From contig JBGAJN010000001.1 of assembly GCA_044224905.1 (NCBI GenBank), positions 744,001-808,000 of the forward strand: a stretch of 64,000 nt of DNA, given 5' to 3'. The notes below the pieces were generated by a model, which searched no databases, was not told the DNA's origin, and worked only from the letters and a program-made list of their open reading frames with translations. This document shows, piece by piece, positions 8,657 to 16,259 of this stretch (its first letter is position 1; the number at the start of each line of letters is the position of its first letter). Source of the DNA: JBGAJN01 sp044224905 (GTDB lineage Bacteria; Verrucomicrobiota; Verrucomicrobiia; Limisphaerales; JBGAJN01). The translations under genes and the position numbers were made by a program.

Positions 8657-9103
8657 ATGGCAACCACATCCGCAATCGGTAGTTCAACGGCCACTGGGAC
8701 CACCAGTTCCGACACGGCCTCACGTCTTCCGATACAGACGCTGAACCAGAATGATTTTCTGAAGCTCCTGACCACGCAGATGTCGGCGCAGGATCCGATG
8801 AATCCGAAGTCGAACATCGATTTCACCGCGCAGTTGGCACAGTTCAGCTCGCTGCAGCAGACGCAGACGATGGCCAAGGACATTGCCGACCTGAAGACCC
8901 AGCAGCAGTTTTTGCAGGCGGGCTCGATTATCGGCAGCACCGTCTCGCTGCAGACGAATGCGAACACGGTTCAATCCGGCGTGGTCAGCGGGATGCAGGT
9001 TGTCTCCGGCATTCCCATGCTGCTCGTCAACGGTCAGCAATTCGACCTCAGCCAGGTGCTGTCGGTCTCTCCGACTCCGACAACTCCAGTAACGACTCCG
9101 TAA
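8657..9103 (+). CDS. flgD: FlgD, hook capping protein (short form)
   Basis: FlgD caps the growing hook and lets FlgE subunits polymerise. The 148-residue product has the conserved FlgD N domain, LNQNDFLKLLTTQMSAQDPM, followed by a FTAQLAQFSSLQQTQ segment. It then has a shortened C-terminal part, SIIGSTVSLQ and GVVSGMQVVSGIPMLLVNGQ, without the full FLN/Tudor-like domain of the roughly 230-residue proteobacterial form. Short FlgD proteins are also known in firmicutes. The start at 8657, just after the fliK stop, is where homology begins; an in-frame upstream extension only reads fliK in another frame. Confidence 0.92.
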   Translation: MATTSAIGSSTATGTTSSDTASRLPIQTLNQNDFLKLLTTQMSAQDPMNPKSNIDFTAQLAQFSSLQQTQTMAKDIADLKTQQQFLQAGSIIGSTVSLQTNANTVQSGVVSGMQVVSGIPMLLVNGQQFDLSQVLSVSPTPTTPVTTP

Positions 9104-9124
9104 CTCACCAACGAAAGACTCCCT

Positions 9125-9994
9125 ATGCTACGATCACTTAACTCCGCCGTCAGCGGCATGCAGCAGTTCCAAACCGAAATCGACGTCATCGGCAACAACA
9201 TTGCCAACTCGAACACCACCGGGTTCAAGGCCGCGCGAGTGGATTTCGCCGACTCATTCAGCCAGACATTGCAGGCGTCAAGCGCCGGTAGCGTTACGGT
9301 GAGCGGCACGCCTTCGATTCAGATCGGCACCGGTGTCGCCACCGAATCGATCAGCAACGATTTCAATTCCGGTACGCTTTCCCGCACTGGCGTGCAGACG
9401 GATCTCGCGATCGCCAATGACAACGGATTCTTCGTTGTCCGTGATCCAGTGAACAACAACCAGTACGTCACTCGCGCGGGCGATTTTCGCACCGATCAGT
9501 CCGGCTACCTTGTCACCTCCTCCGGTATGCGGGTTCAGGGATACAACGACAGCACGCTAGCGGCGATCGGCGACATTCTCATCGACAGTGCGAGTCGTCC
9601 GGCGGGTTTCAGCGCTACCGCTACCATGACCGGTTACAGCATCGATTCCTTGGGCAAGGTCAACGTGAAGCTCTCGGACGGCAGCGAATATGTGCGCGGC
9701 CAGATCCTGCTGCAAAACTTCAGCGACCCACAGTCGCTGCAAAAGGAAGGTGCGAATCTCTGGTCGGGCATCGGCTCGGCGGGGCCGTTGGGTGGCTCTA
9801 CTGCGCCCGTTCCTGCTCCTCCTGGCACGAACGGCCTCGGTAAAATCGAGTCCGGTGCGCTCGAGCTTTCCAATGTGGATCTGGCGAATGAATTCTCCCA
9901 ACTCATCGTGAGCCAACGCGCGTTCCAAGCGAGCGCTCGCATGATCACCACGAGTGACGAAGTCCTCCAGGAACTCATCAATCTTAAACGTTAA
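9125..9994 (+). CDS. flgE: FlgE, flagellar hook protein (short form)
   Basis: FlgE forms the universal joint between rod and filament. The 289-residue product begins MLRSLNSAVSGMQQFQTEID, then VIGNNIANSNTTGFKAARVD, the classical rod/hook signature. The FlgE/FlgF/FlgG core domain follows (GNGFF-like NDNGFFVVRDP, TRAGDFRTDQSGYLVTSSGM). The C-terminal helix is LANEFSQLIVSQRAFQASAR, then MITTSDEVLQELINL. At 289 residues it is close to the minimum for a hook protein, with little of the outer D2 region present in the 400-residue forms. Position right after fliK and flgD makes hook, rather than distal rod, the better call. Confidence 0.9.
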   Translation: MLRSLNSAVSGMQQFQTEIDVIGNNIANSNTTGFKAARVDFADSFSQTLQASSAGSVTVSGTPSIQIGTGVATESISNDFNSGTLSRTGVQTDLAIANDNGFFVVRDPVNNNQYVTRAGDFRTDQSGYLVTSSGMRVQGYNDSTLAAIGDILIDSASRPAGFSATATMTGYSIDSLGKVNVKLSDGSEYVRGQILLQNFSDPQSLQKEGANLWSGIGSAGPLGGSTAPVPAPPGTNGLGKIESGALELSNVDLANEFSQLIVSQRAFQASARMITTSDEVLQELINLKR

Positions 9995-10008
9995 ACTCCT
10001 GACCGAAC

Positions 10009-10689
10009 ATGGCAGCCAATCGAATCGAATCACCGAAACCGGAAGGCGGCGCTGCTCCGGCGGCGGCCGCAGGTGGCGCGGCAGCGGCGGCGCCCGCGGC
10101 GGGCAAGTCGGGCATCATGGCGTGGATGCCCGTGATTGCGAATCTTGTGCTCATGCCCGTGCTCGCTTACGTGACCACTGTGTATTTGATCGCACCGAAA
10201 TTGAAGCCGGCCGCCGAGGCGGAAGACGGTGCCGAAGAAGGCGCGGCTGCGGCGCACGGCAAACCGGCCGGCAAGGAATCGGCGAAGGATGCCGGCAAGG
10301 AACACGGTAAGGCCGCTCCCAAAGAATCCTCGAAGGAACACGGCAAATCATCTGGCGGCCATGGCGAAAGCAAGGGCGGCAAAGGCGCCAAAGCGTCCGT
10401 GGCCCTGAGCAAGTCCATCCTCGTGAATGTCATGGGTAGCATGGGAACCCGTTACATCATGGGCAGCTTCACTCTCGTTGGTAGCGGCGCGGATTTTGAA
10501 GGCAAGGTGAAAGAAAATGACGCTCAACTCCGTGACGCGGCCGCCGGCGTGATGAGCAGCAAGACGCTGCAGGATTTGGAAAAGCCCGGCGCGCGCAACT
10601 TGGTTCGCACCGAATTGATAACCGTGTTCAACAGCATCCTTGGCGGCAAGGTGCAGGACATTTTCATGACCGAATTCGCGGTTCAATAA
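10009..10689 (+). CDS. fliL: FliL, stator-associated basal body protein
   Basis: FliL is a single-span inner-membrane protein that rings the stator units and supports torque. The 226-residue product has an Ala/Gly-rich cytoplasmic N terminus and a membrane span near residues 42-60 (PVIANLVLMPVLAYVTTVYL). A long Lys/Glu/Gly/His-rich linker covers residues about 70-125. The periplasmic FliL/SPFH-like domain follows (ILVNVMGSMGTRYIMGSFTL, then RTELITVFNSILGGKVQDIF ending MTEFAVQ). The charged linker is longer than usual. It stands directly before fliM and fliN, the normal order. Confidence 0.9.
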   Translation: MAANRIESPKPEGGAAPAAAAGGAAAAAPAAGKSGIMAWMPVIANLVLMPVLAYVTTVYLIAPKLKPAAEAEDGAEEGAAAAHGKPAGKESAKDAGKEHGKAAPKESSKEHGKSSGGHGESKGGKGAKASVALSKSILVNVMGSMGTRYIMGSFTLVGSGADFEGKVKENDAQLRDAAAGVMSSKTLQDLEKPGARNLVRTELITVFNSILGGKVQDIFMTEFAVQ

Positions 10690-10695
10690 ACGTCG

Positions 10696-11727
10696 ATGGA
10701 ATCCACCGAACAACCGTCCGCCGAAGCTCAGGAAACGGTCACCCCCGCGGTGGCCGAGTCTGCGCCCGCGACTTCCGAGTCCGCGGCTGCGCCGGCAACG
10801 CCCGAGCCCGCGACGGTTGTTCCGGTTGCCGAATCTCCCGCGAAGAATGGGACGGAACGTTTTGATTTCCGCCAGACCGCGTTGCTCACGACCAACGAAC
10901 TCCGTCGCCTGCGCAAGCGCCACGACGAGTATGCGCAGTCCCTCGCCGCCCGGTTGTCCATGACGCTGCGGCTCGATTTCGAACTGCAAGTCACCAAGCT
11001 GCAGACGACGACCTTTCAGAATTTCTCCACCTCGCTCGGCTCGCCGATCACGCACCTGACGCTTTTCAAAGTCGAACCGCTGCGCGGCATCGGCGTGTTG
11101 GAAATCAATCCGCGTCTCGGTTTGGCGATCGTCGATCGCCTGATGGGTGGCGCCGGTCGCGCGCCTGCGTCGAATCAAGATTTGAACGACGTCGAGGTCT
11201 CGTTGCTCGATCAAATCTCGTTGGTGATCCTTGGTGAATGGTGCAACCACTGGCTGCGCTACCAGGATTTGCATGCATCACTGCTCGGTCATGAGACCAG
11301 CGGCCGTTATCTTCAAACCTCCCCCGCCGACTCCGTCGTGCTCGTGCTGACGATGCAGGCCAAGTTGGGCGAGTGCACGGAAAGCCTCCAGATCGCTCTC
11401 CCGTTCGTTTCGATGGAGCCCCTCATTCGCCAGCTCAATCGCGAACTCGAAAAGGCAGAAGAAAAGAAACCCTCACCGGAAGTCGCCCGCCCGAAATGGA
11501 ACCCCTTGTTGGGCGAAGTCACGGTGGCGATCACGGCAGAATGGCATCGCCTGGAACTCACCGCCCGCGAGGTGACCCGGCTCAAAGTGGGCGATGTGCT
11601 CGAACTCGATCCTGAAGCCGCGAACTGCGTGCAAGTCCGTCTTGGTGGCAAACCCAAATTCATCGGCCGCCTCGGCGCCCGCGGCAAGCGTCGCGCGGTG
11701 GAACTCACTGAAATTGTAAAACCCTAA
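10696..11727 (+). CDS. fliM: FliM, flagellar motor switch protein
   Basis: FliM forms the wall of the C ring and normally receives CheY-P. The 343-residue product has the middle domain (TTFQNFSTSLGSPITHLTLF; LEINPRLGLAIVDRLMGGAG with the GGxG loop) and a C-terminal SpoA domain (PLLGEVTVAITAEWHRLELT ... LKVGDVLELDPEA). The first 50 residues are an Ala/Pro/Glu/Thr-rich tract without the LSQxEIDALL-type CheY-binding helix found in most FliM proteins. An in-frame stop (the fliL stop at 10687-10689) sits just before the ATG, so no upstream extension can supply it. fliN follows 6 nt downstream. Confidence 0.93.
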   Translation: MESTEQPSAEAQETVTPAVAESAPATSESAAAPATPEPATVVPVAESPAKNGTERFDFRQTALLTTNELRRLRKRHDEYAQSLAARLSMTLRLDFELQVTKLQTTTFQNFSTSLGSPITHLTLFKVEPLRGIGVLEINPRLGLAIVDRLMGGAGRAPASNQDLNDVEVSLLDQISLVILGEWCNHWLRYQDLHASLLGHETSGRYLQTSPADSVVLVLTMQAKLGECTESLQIALPFVSMEPLIRQLNRELEKAEEKKPSPEVARPKWNPLLGEVTVAITAEWHRLELTAREVTRLKVGDVLELDPEAANCVQVRLGGKPKFIGRLGARGKRRAVELTEIVKP

Positions 11728-11733
11728 ACCCTT

Positions 11734-12009
11734 ATGAACCCTGGAATGGATCACCCTGTAAATCTGGACGTCCTCCTCGACGTGCCAGTTAAACTCACGG
11801 TCGAACTTGGTGCGTGCAGCCTCCCGATGCGGGACGTGTTGCAGCTCGGCACCGGCTCGGTGGTGCAGTTGGAAAAATCCGCCGACGGTCCGGTGGACCT
11901 GTTCGTAAATCAAAAGCTCATCGCGCGCGGCGAAGTCGTCGTGGTCGAGAACCGCTTCGGCATCAAGATCACGGAACTCGTCGGCGCGCCCACACCTGCG
12001 ACGGTATGA
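11734..12009 (+). CDS. fliN: FliN, flagellar motor switch protein
   Basis: FliN forms the base of the C ring and docks FliH and the export ATPase. The 91-residue product is essentially a single SpoA/SctQ domain: LDVLLDVPVKLTVELGACSL, then MRDVLQLGTGSVVQLEKSAD, ending in NRFGIKITELVG. It lacks the long N-terminal tail of E. coli FliN and has no CheC-like domain as in FliY. The 3' end overlaps the fliO start (ATGA). The product should work with the preceding FliM. Confidence 0.95.
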   Translation: MNPGMDHPVNLDVLLDVPVKLTVELGACSLPMRDVLQLGTGSVVQLEKSADGPVDLFVNQKLIARGEVVVVENRFGIKITELVGAPTPATV

Positions 12010-12470
12010 AAAACCTTTCTCCGCGGCGAACGCTCCGGCGTTCTCTGTCGGCGATCGCATTTTTCTTTGCGATTGCTGCCTTCGCTTCTGCGCAAGTGAC
12101 CAACACTCCGGCGACACCCGTGGTGCATGTTGCCGGGCCGGATGTCACTTTCTCCTTCATTCGTGTGCTGGGCGCGCTCGCGCTCGTCATCGCGTTGTTC
12201 CTCGGCGCGGCGTGGTTGTTGCGCAACTGGCAACGCCTGACCGCGCAAAAAGGCCGCACGCCCAAGCTCAACGTGCTCGAAGTGAAATCGCTCGGACATC
12301 GTCACGCGGTCTACGTGATCGCTTACGAACAGCAACGCTTCCTCATCTCCTCCGCGCCGACCGGCATCAGCCTGCTCACCCATCTGCCGGCGGGCGATGC
12401 TGACGCTCCCGATCCAGTCCCCATCGCGAGTTTTCCCGAAACCCTGCTGCAAGCGCTGGGTCGAAAGTAA
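12006..12470 (+). CDS. fliO: FliO, flagellar export gate assembly protein
   Basis: FliO assists assembly of the FliP/FliQ/FliR export core. The 154-residue product has an N-terminal signal-like hydrophobic stretch (AIAFFFAIAAFASA) and a second membrane span near residues 54-70 (VLGALALVIALFLGAAWLL). A short cytoplasmic domain follows (KLNVLEVKSLGHRHAVYVIA, then YEQQRFLISSAPTGISLLTH) that matches the FliO family. The start at 12006 overlaps the fliN stop; longer in-frame starts only read fliN out of frame. It precedes fliP, as expected. Confidence 0.9.
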   Translation: MKNLSPRRTLRRSLSAIAFFFAIAAFASAQVTNTPATPVVHVAGPDVTFSFIRVLGALALVIALFLGAAWLLRNWQRLTAQKGRTPKLNVLEVKSLGHRHAVYVIAYEQQRFLISSAPTGISLLTHLPAGDADAPDPVPIASFPETLLQALGRK

Positions 12471-12473
12471 AAA

Positions 12474-13322
12474 ATGAATCATCTCAAAACCCAAATGAGA
12501 ATGAGTCGAGCGAGGAAGACGCCGCTCCGGTGTTGGCTTTTCCTCGGATTGATCTTCGCGCTGTTCGCCTTGGATGGCGTTTCGGCCAACGCCCAAACTA
12601 ATGTCGTTGTGGCGACTCCGGCGGGAACGACAGCCTACGGCGGCGTGATGCCTTTCAAGCTGAGCGTCGGCGTCGAGTCGGCGAACCAGCCGAAGGACAT
12701 CGACGTCGGCATCAAGATCCTCTTCGCGATGACGCTGCTCACGCTGGCGCCGTCGATCATCCTGTTGATGACGAGCTTCACGCGCATCGTGATCGTCTTG
12801 TCGTTCATCCGCTCGGCAATGTCCCTGCAGGGCACGCCCGCGAATCAAATCCTCATCGGCCTCTCGCTGTTCATGACCTACTTCATCATGGCGCCCGTGT
12901 GGGATCGCATCGACAAGAACGCGCTCCAGCCCTACATGGCGAAAACGATCTCCAGCGATCAAGCGCTCGACGAAGCGGCCAAGCCGATCCGTCAGTTCAT
13001 GCTGAAACAAACACGCCCCAAGGATCTCGAGCTGTTCGTCGGCATGGCCAAGATGGCGCCGACCACCGCGGAAGAATTGCCGCTGAAAGTGGTGATCCCC
13101 GGTTTCATCATCAGCGAACTCCGCACCGCGTTTCAAATGGGCTTCCTGCTCTTCATTCCCTTCATCCTGATCGATCTCGTCGTCGCCACCGTGCTGATGA
13201 GCATGGGCATGATGATGATGCCGCCGGCAACCGTGTCGTTGCCGTTGAAGATTCTGCTGTTCGTGCTCGTGGACGGCTGGGAACTCGTGGTGCGTTCGCT
13301 CGTCCAAAGCTTCGGAGTCTGA
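12474..13322 (+). CDS. fliP: FliP, flagellar type III export gate protein
   Basis: FliP is the main pore subunit of the flagellar export gate (usual stoichiometry five FliP to four FliQ and one FliR). The 282-residue product has a cleavable-type signal (residues about 17-40, LRCWLFLGLIFALFALDGVS). Family landmarks follow: APSIILLMTSFTRIVIVLSF, TPANQILIGLSLFMTYFIMA, then VVIPGFIISELRTAFQMGFL and the Met-rich VLMSMGMMMMPPATVSLPLK. The Met-rich loop corresponds to the methionine gasket described for FliP. Length and motifs are normal. Confidence 0.97.
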   Translation: MNHLKTQMRMSRARKTPLRCWLFLGLIFALFALDGVSANAQTNVVVATPAGTTAYGGVMPFKLSVGVESANQPKDIDVGIKILFAMTLLTLAPSIILLMTSFTRIVIVLSFIRSAMSLQGTPANQILIGLSLFMTYFIMAPVWDRIDKNALQPYMAKTISSDQALDEAAKPIRQFMLKQTRPKDLELFVGMAKMAPTTAEELPLKVVIPGFIISELRTAFQMGFLLFIPFILIDLVVATVLMSMGMMMMPPATVSLPLKILLFVLVDGWELVVRSLVQSFGV

Positions 13323-13325
13323 TTT

Positions 13326-13595
13326 ATGAATCCTGAATTCGCCGTTGAACTGATCAAAACCACCATCTTCCAGGCCGTCACGCTGGCCGCGCCGATGTTG
13401 GGCCTCGCCATGGTGATTGGGCTCGCGATCAGCTTGTTTCAAGCCGTCACCACCATTCACGAACAAACGCTCACGTTCGTTCCCAAGGCGCTCGGCATCG
13501 TGGCGCTGATGATCGTGCTCCTGCCGTGGATGCTCCGCACGCTGATCGAGTTCACCACCGGCGTGTTCCAAAAAATTCCGCAAATGGTGGGCTGA
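13326..13595 (+). CDS. fliQ: FliQ, flagellar type III export gate protein
   Basis: FliQ wraps the FliP/FliR helical gate. The 89-residue product has two membrane hairpin helices (AVTLAAPMLGLAMVIGLAIS; KALGIVALMIVLLPWMLRTL). Between them is the conserved SLFQAVTTIHEQTLTFVPK loop. Size and pattern are fully typical. It is 3 nt from fliP and 2 nt from fliR, in the universal PQR order. Confidence 0.97.
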   Translation: MNPEFAVELIKTTIFQAVTLAAPMLGLAMVIGLAISLFQAVTTIHEQTLTFVPKALGIVALMIVLLPWMLRTLIEFTTGVFQKIPQMVG

Positions 13596-13597
13596 CC

Positions 13598-14359
13598 ATG
13601 TTCGCCTTCGATCATGTCACCTGGTTCCTCGTCTTCGTGCGCATGGGCGCGCTGTTGACGGTGTTCCCCGTGCTGTCGGCGTCGAACTTCCCCGTGCAAT
13701 TGCGCGTCGCGCTCAGTGCGATGGTGAGCTTCATGGTCACGCCGGGAATGCCCGCGACGACCTGCGAGAGCATCTGGTCGCTGTTCGGTCTGCTGTTCAT
13801 GGAAGTGAGCGTCGGCGTGCTGCTCGGCTTCGTGGCGCGGATTGTTTTTCTGGGCCTGGAAGCGGCGGGCAATTTGATCGGCACCGAAATGGGGCTGATG
13901 ATGACCACCGATTTCAATCCCTTCGCCGGCGCGCAGGCGAGTGCGCCGGGCATGATGCTCTACCTGCTCGCGGGAATGATGCTCTTCAGCCTCGACCTCC
14001 ATCACTGGATGCTCGTGGGCTTTCAACGCAGCTACGCGCTCGTGCCGATCGGCGGCGCGCATTTGAGCGAGGCGCTGTTCAACACCGTCCTGCGCAAGAG
14101 CAGCCAGCTCTTCATCATCGCCGTGCAGATGTCCGCGCCGGTGATGGCCGTCTCGTTCGTGATCACGTTGATCTTTGCGGTGCTCGGCCGGGCGGTGCCG
14201 CAGATGAATGTGTTCTCCGAAAGCTTCGCCGTGCGCGTGCTCGCGTGCATGGCGGTGTTTGGATTGACCTGCCAGTTGATGGCGCAACACGTGATGAACT
14301 ACCTGCGCCGGTTGCCCGAGGACATGCATTCCGTCGCGCGCCTCATGGGCGGGACATAA
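13598..14359 (+). CDS. fliR: FliR, flagellar type III export gate protein
   Basis: FliR completes the export gate and contacts FlhB. The 253-residue product shows five or six membrane spans and the family segments FLVFVRMGALLTVFPVLSAS, GFVARIVFLGLEAAGNLIGT, and QMSAPVMAVSFVITLIFAVL. The ATG at 13598, 2 nt after the fliQ stop, is chosen because homology begins at FAFDHVTWF; the frame upstream reads fliQ out of register. In many operons flhB follows immediately, but here a repeat island of about 1.9 kb intervenes. Confidence 0.96.
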   Translation: MFAFDHVTWFLVFVRMGALLTVFPVLSASNFPVQLRVALSAMVSFMVTPGMPATTCESIWSLFGLLFMEVSVGVLLGFVARIVFLGLEAAGNLIGTEMGLMMTTDFNPFAGAQASAPGMMLYLLAGMMLFSLDLHHWMLVGFQRSYALVPIGGAHLSEALFNTVLRKSSQLFIIAVQMSAPVMAVSFVITLIFAVLGRAVPQMNVFSESFAVRVLACMAVFGLTCQLMAQHVMNYLRRLPEDMHSVARLMGGT

Positions 14360-14366
14360 AAAAGCC

Positions 14367-14384
14367 CCCGGCAGCAATGCCGGG
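14367..14384 (+). terminator. Hairpin after fliR
   Basis: A perfect 7-bp stem (CCCGGCA and TGCCGGG) with a GCAA tetraloop lies 7 nt after the fliR stop. The A-run is on the 5' side and there is no T-run after it, so it may not be an efficient intrinsic terminator in the fliR direction. It could stabilise the mRNA 3' end. Confidence 0.4.
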
Positions 14385-14397
14385 CCAGTGCCGGTGG

Positions 14398-14425
14398 GGC
14401 GAGCGTCCCCGCGAGCCGGCTCGCC
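14398..14425. repeat. Short inverted repeat at the edge of array A
   Basis: GGCGAGC at 14398-14404 and its complement GCTCGCC at 14419-14425 form a hairpin with a GC-rich loop. It has the look of a dispersed palindromic repeat rather than part of a gene and directly precedes the 21-bp-period array. Confidence 0.5.
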
Positions 14426-14436
14426 TTCATACCTTT

Positions 14437-14793
14437 CGGCGGGGCTAACCAAACCTGCGGGAGTGGCAACCAAACCTCCGAGCGTTGGCACCCGAAGAAT
14501 CATGGCGGTCACGCCAGGGAGTTTGGTTGCACCCGGAAGAGTCTTGGTCGCAACCAAAGGCGTTCTGGTTGCCACCGGAGGCGTTCTGGTTGCCAAAAAG
14601 ATTCCTTTGGTGATGACCAAAGGGATTTTGGTTCGTCCCAAAATCATTTTGGTGACAACCACCGGAGTTTTGGTGACAACCAAAAGAGTTTTGGCAGCAA
14701 CCAAAGTCGTTTTGGTGACTACTAAAATGGTTTTGGTGAGCACCAAAATGATTCTGGTGACCACCAAAATCATTTTGGGACCGTCATTTTTGA
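14437..14793. repeat. Array A: about 17 tandem 21-bp imperfect palindromes
   Basis: From about 14437 to 14793 the sequence can be cut into successive blocks of exactly 21 bp with no insertions or deletions. The best units (blocks starting 14647, 14668, 14710, 14731, 14752) follow TTTTGGT, four variable bases, ACCAAAA, three spacer bases, so each is an inverted repeat with 7-bp arms. The block at 14605 has CTTTGGT and ACCAAAG, a paired change that keeps the symmetry. Units become more divergent toward 14437. Because 21 is a multiple of three, both strands stay open and translate as heptads such as VLVTTKM, but I see no real protein here. It lies between fliR and a lipoprotein gene. Confidence 0.85.
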
Positions 14794-15194
14794 CGGGGGT
14801 CAACAAGAAAGCTATTCCCGTGCAACGGTTTGTGAGTTTATACCGTTAAAGTAGCCCTCCCATAAGGCCAACGGCGGCGGAATTACCGTCGGAACGCGCC
14901 AACCGGCTATCCTTCTTGCTGAAACGATCCAAGGTGGGGACGGCTGTCTCAGCCGTCCGGGGGAGTGGTGGAAAACGGGGAATTGCCGGTAAGCGGTGCC
15001 GTGAGTCCCGCGAGGGACGCCTGACCCTAGCCCGGCGTTTCAACGCCGGGTGGGGGGGTGAAGTGGTCGAGTCCCGAAGGGACGATTGAAAAATGCGAAT
15101 GGAAAAGACCTCCGCGATGTCTTAGACTCCAACCCATGGAAGTGATAAACGACAATCCTGTCGCTCAATCATACTGTTAGCGTCCTGCTTTGCC
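14794..15194. other. Non-coding stretch with scattered short palindromes
   Basis: No gene recognised. It holds several perfect hairpins: CGGCTG/CAGCCG (14941-14955), GTCCC/GGGAC (15005-15018), CCCGGCGTT/AACGCCGGG (15031-15050) and GTCCC/GGGAC (15071-15083). The last two sequence types recur in opposite orientation near 16083-16142, so they look like copies of dispersed palindromic repeats. No convincing promoter for the lipoprotein gene at 15195 was found. Confidence 0.6.
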
Positions 15195-15599
15195 ATGCGC
15201 TTTCATTTCGCCATCGTCTGCGCTGTTCTACTCGTCGGATGCCAGTCGCCGCACGGTTCACGTGACGACACTGCTCGCATTGCGAATGCACTGGAAAAGC
15301 ACATCACCACCGATGAAGCGCGACACATACTCTTCGACGACATTGACGGTGTCGCGCAGAGGATTCAGGCGCGTGCTAGTGACAATGAGGAAAGCCGCGC
15401 ACAGTTGGAGATTTTGGCTAGGCAGCGGCAGAGACTTAGTTCCCGTCTAGAGTCGCTGTTATCTCGTTCCCGCAAAGGCGATGAGTTATGGTCCTACCGG
15501 ACTTACGCGACAGCCGATCGGCGGGGCGGCGAGAACGGTTTCGCGCTCATCAGAGACGATAGAGTTGTCGAACACATGGAGATCATGATTCATGATTGA
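15195..15599 (+). CDS. Small putative lipoprotein, function unknown
   Basis: A 134-residue product starting MRFHFAIVCAVLLVGCQSPH, a short signal peptide with a lipobox (LVGC, Cys16). It is therefore probably lipidated and membrane-anchored. The rest is charged and helical in prediction by eye (ARIANALEKHITTDEARHIL; ESRAQLEILARQRQRLSSRL), with no motif I recognise. It sits alone in the repeat island between fliR and flhB, in the same direction as both. Codon content is less GC-rich than the neighbouring flagellar genes, which fits an acquired accessory gene. No Shine-Dalgarno sequence is visible. Whether it has any flagellar role is unknown. Confidence 0.62.
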   Translation: MRFHFAIVCAVLLVGCQSPHGSRDDTARIANALEKHITTDEARHILFDDIDGVAQRIQARASDNEESRAQLEILARQRQRLSSRLESLLSRSRKGDELWSYRTYATADRRGGENGFALIRDDRVVEHMEIMIHD

Positions 15600-15704
15600 G
15601 TGGTCGGAGGCTAACCATGCGCTGGAAATTGGAACCACACCCGAGCTGTTTCGCTCCGCGATAGCGCGAACCCGGACCGTGATTTTGGACTGCGGTGAAT
15701 CGCC

Positions 15705-15926
15705 GCGGCAATCCCCACGGGATTGCATCACTCAGCCCAGGGTTGGAGCGCAGCGACTACCCTGGGACCATCCCCATTGGATCATCAACCCTGAAAGGGT
15801 TGCAGCCTTCCGGAAAGACCGATGCAACCCCGTTGGGGTTGGAGGAGGTTTCTCATTTTCCCCAGGGTAGCCTCGCCGTGCTCGGCAACCCTGGGCTGAA
15901 TGATTGTCATCCCGTTGGGATGCCGC
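15705..15926. mobile_element. MITE-like composite palindromic element
   Basis: About 222 bp with long imperfect terminal inverted repeats. The left end starts GCGGCA and the right end finishes TGCCGC. Each arm of about 60 bp contains a small hairpin (AATCCC/GGGATT at 15710-15724; CATCCC/GGGATG at 15908-15922) and a longer one (CCCAGGGT 15736-15743 with ACCCTGGG 15759-15766; CCCAGGGT 15861-15868 with ACCCTGGG 15888-15895). The centre holds two more perfect hairpins, at 15787-15801 and 15826-15840. No transposase is encoded and no target duplication is obvious. Non-autonomous repeats of this general look occur in several environmental phyla; I cannot name the family. Confidence 0.68.
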
Positions 15927-16243
15927 AGACGGCAAGACGGGGGTGCGTGCATCGGGCACGAGTACGGCGGTTCGTTGTTTCCTTCACTTCCACCGGACCT
16001 TCGCGTCTCCGTGGTGAAACTTCCCTGAGCCGGCTCGTCGGTAGCCTCGCCCCACCCGGCAAAACTCAACGGAACCGTTCAGCCGTCCCCGCGGGACTCG
16101 TCGCGTTCGCCACGCTGACCCGGCCCTCAAGCGCCGGGCTAGTTTCAGCTCGTCTCTCCGCGACGCGGAGGCGGGCAGCGGCGGGCGCGCATGACTTCGC
16201 GAAGGCTCGCCCGGCGTTGATGGAACAGGAGGTTTCCCGGCCT
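15927..16243. other. Non-coding stretch before the flhB promoter
   Basis: No gene recognised. It contains a hairpin CCCGGC/GCCGGG at 16119-16138 and a GTCCC-type palindrome near 16085. Both are in inverse orientation to copies at 15005-15050. A stretch around 15990-16020 (TTCGCGTCTCCGTGGTGAA) looks like a dispersed repeat fragment. The region ends at the sigma-54-like element before flhB. Confidence 0.5.
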
Positions 16244-16259
16244 TGGCACCGTTTTGGCT
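16244..16259 (+). promoter_or_regulatory. Sigma-54-like promoter of flhB-flhA-flhF
   Basis: TGGCACCGTTTTGGCT matches the -24/-12 pattern TGGCAC-N5-TTGCW with correct spacing (GG to GC separated by 10 bases) and one deviation in the -12 box. With the C at 16258 as -12, transcription would begin near 16270, leaving an 18-nt leader before the flhB ATG. There is no Shine-Dalgarno sequence in that leader. Confidence 0.6.

Noticed and set aside
14388..14849. Long open frames on both strands through array A, with heptad-repeat translations
   Set aside because: The 21-bp period is a multiple of three, so stop-free frames arise automatically. There is no start context, and the minus-strand frame runs on into fliR and fliQ in antisense.
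15592..15870. A 92-codon frame overlapping the end of the lipoprotein gene
   Set aside because: It reads directly into the MITE-like element after about 37 codons and has no recognisable domain. It could be a remnant of a second gene cut by the element, but nothing after the element continues it.
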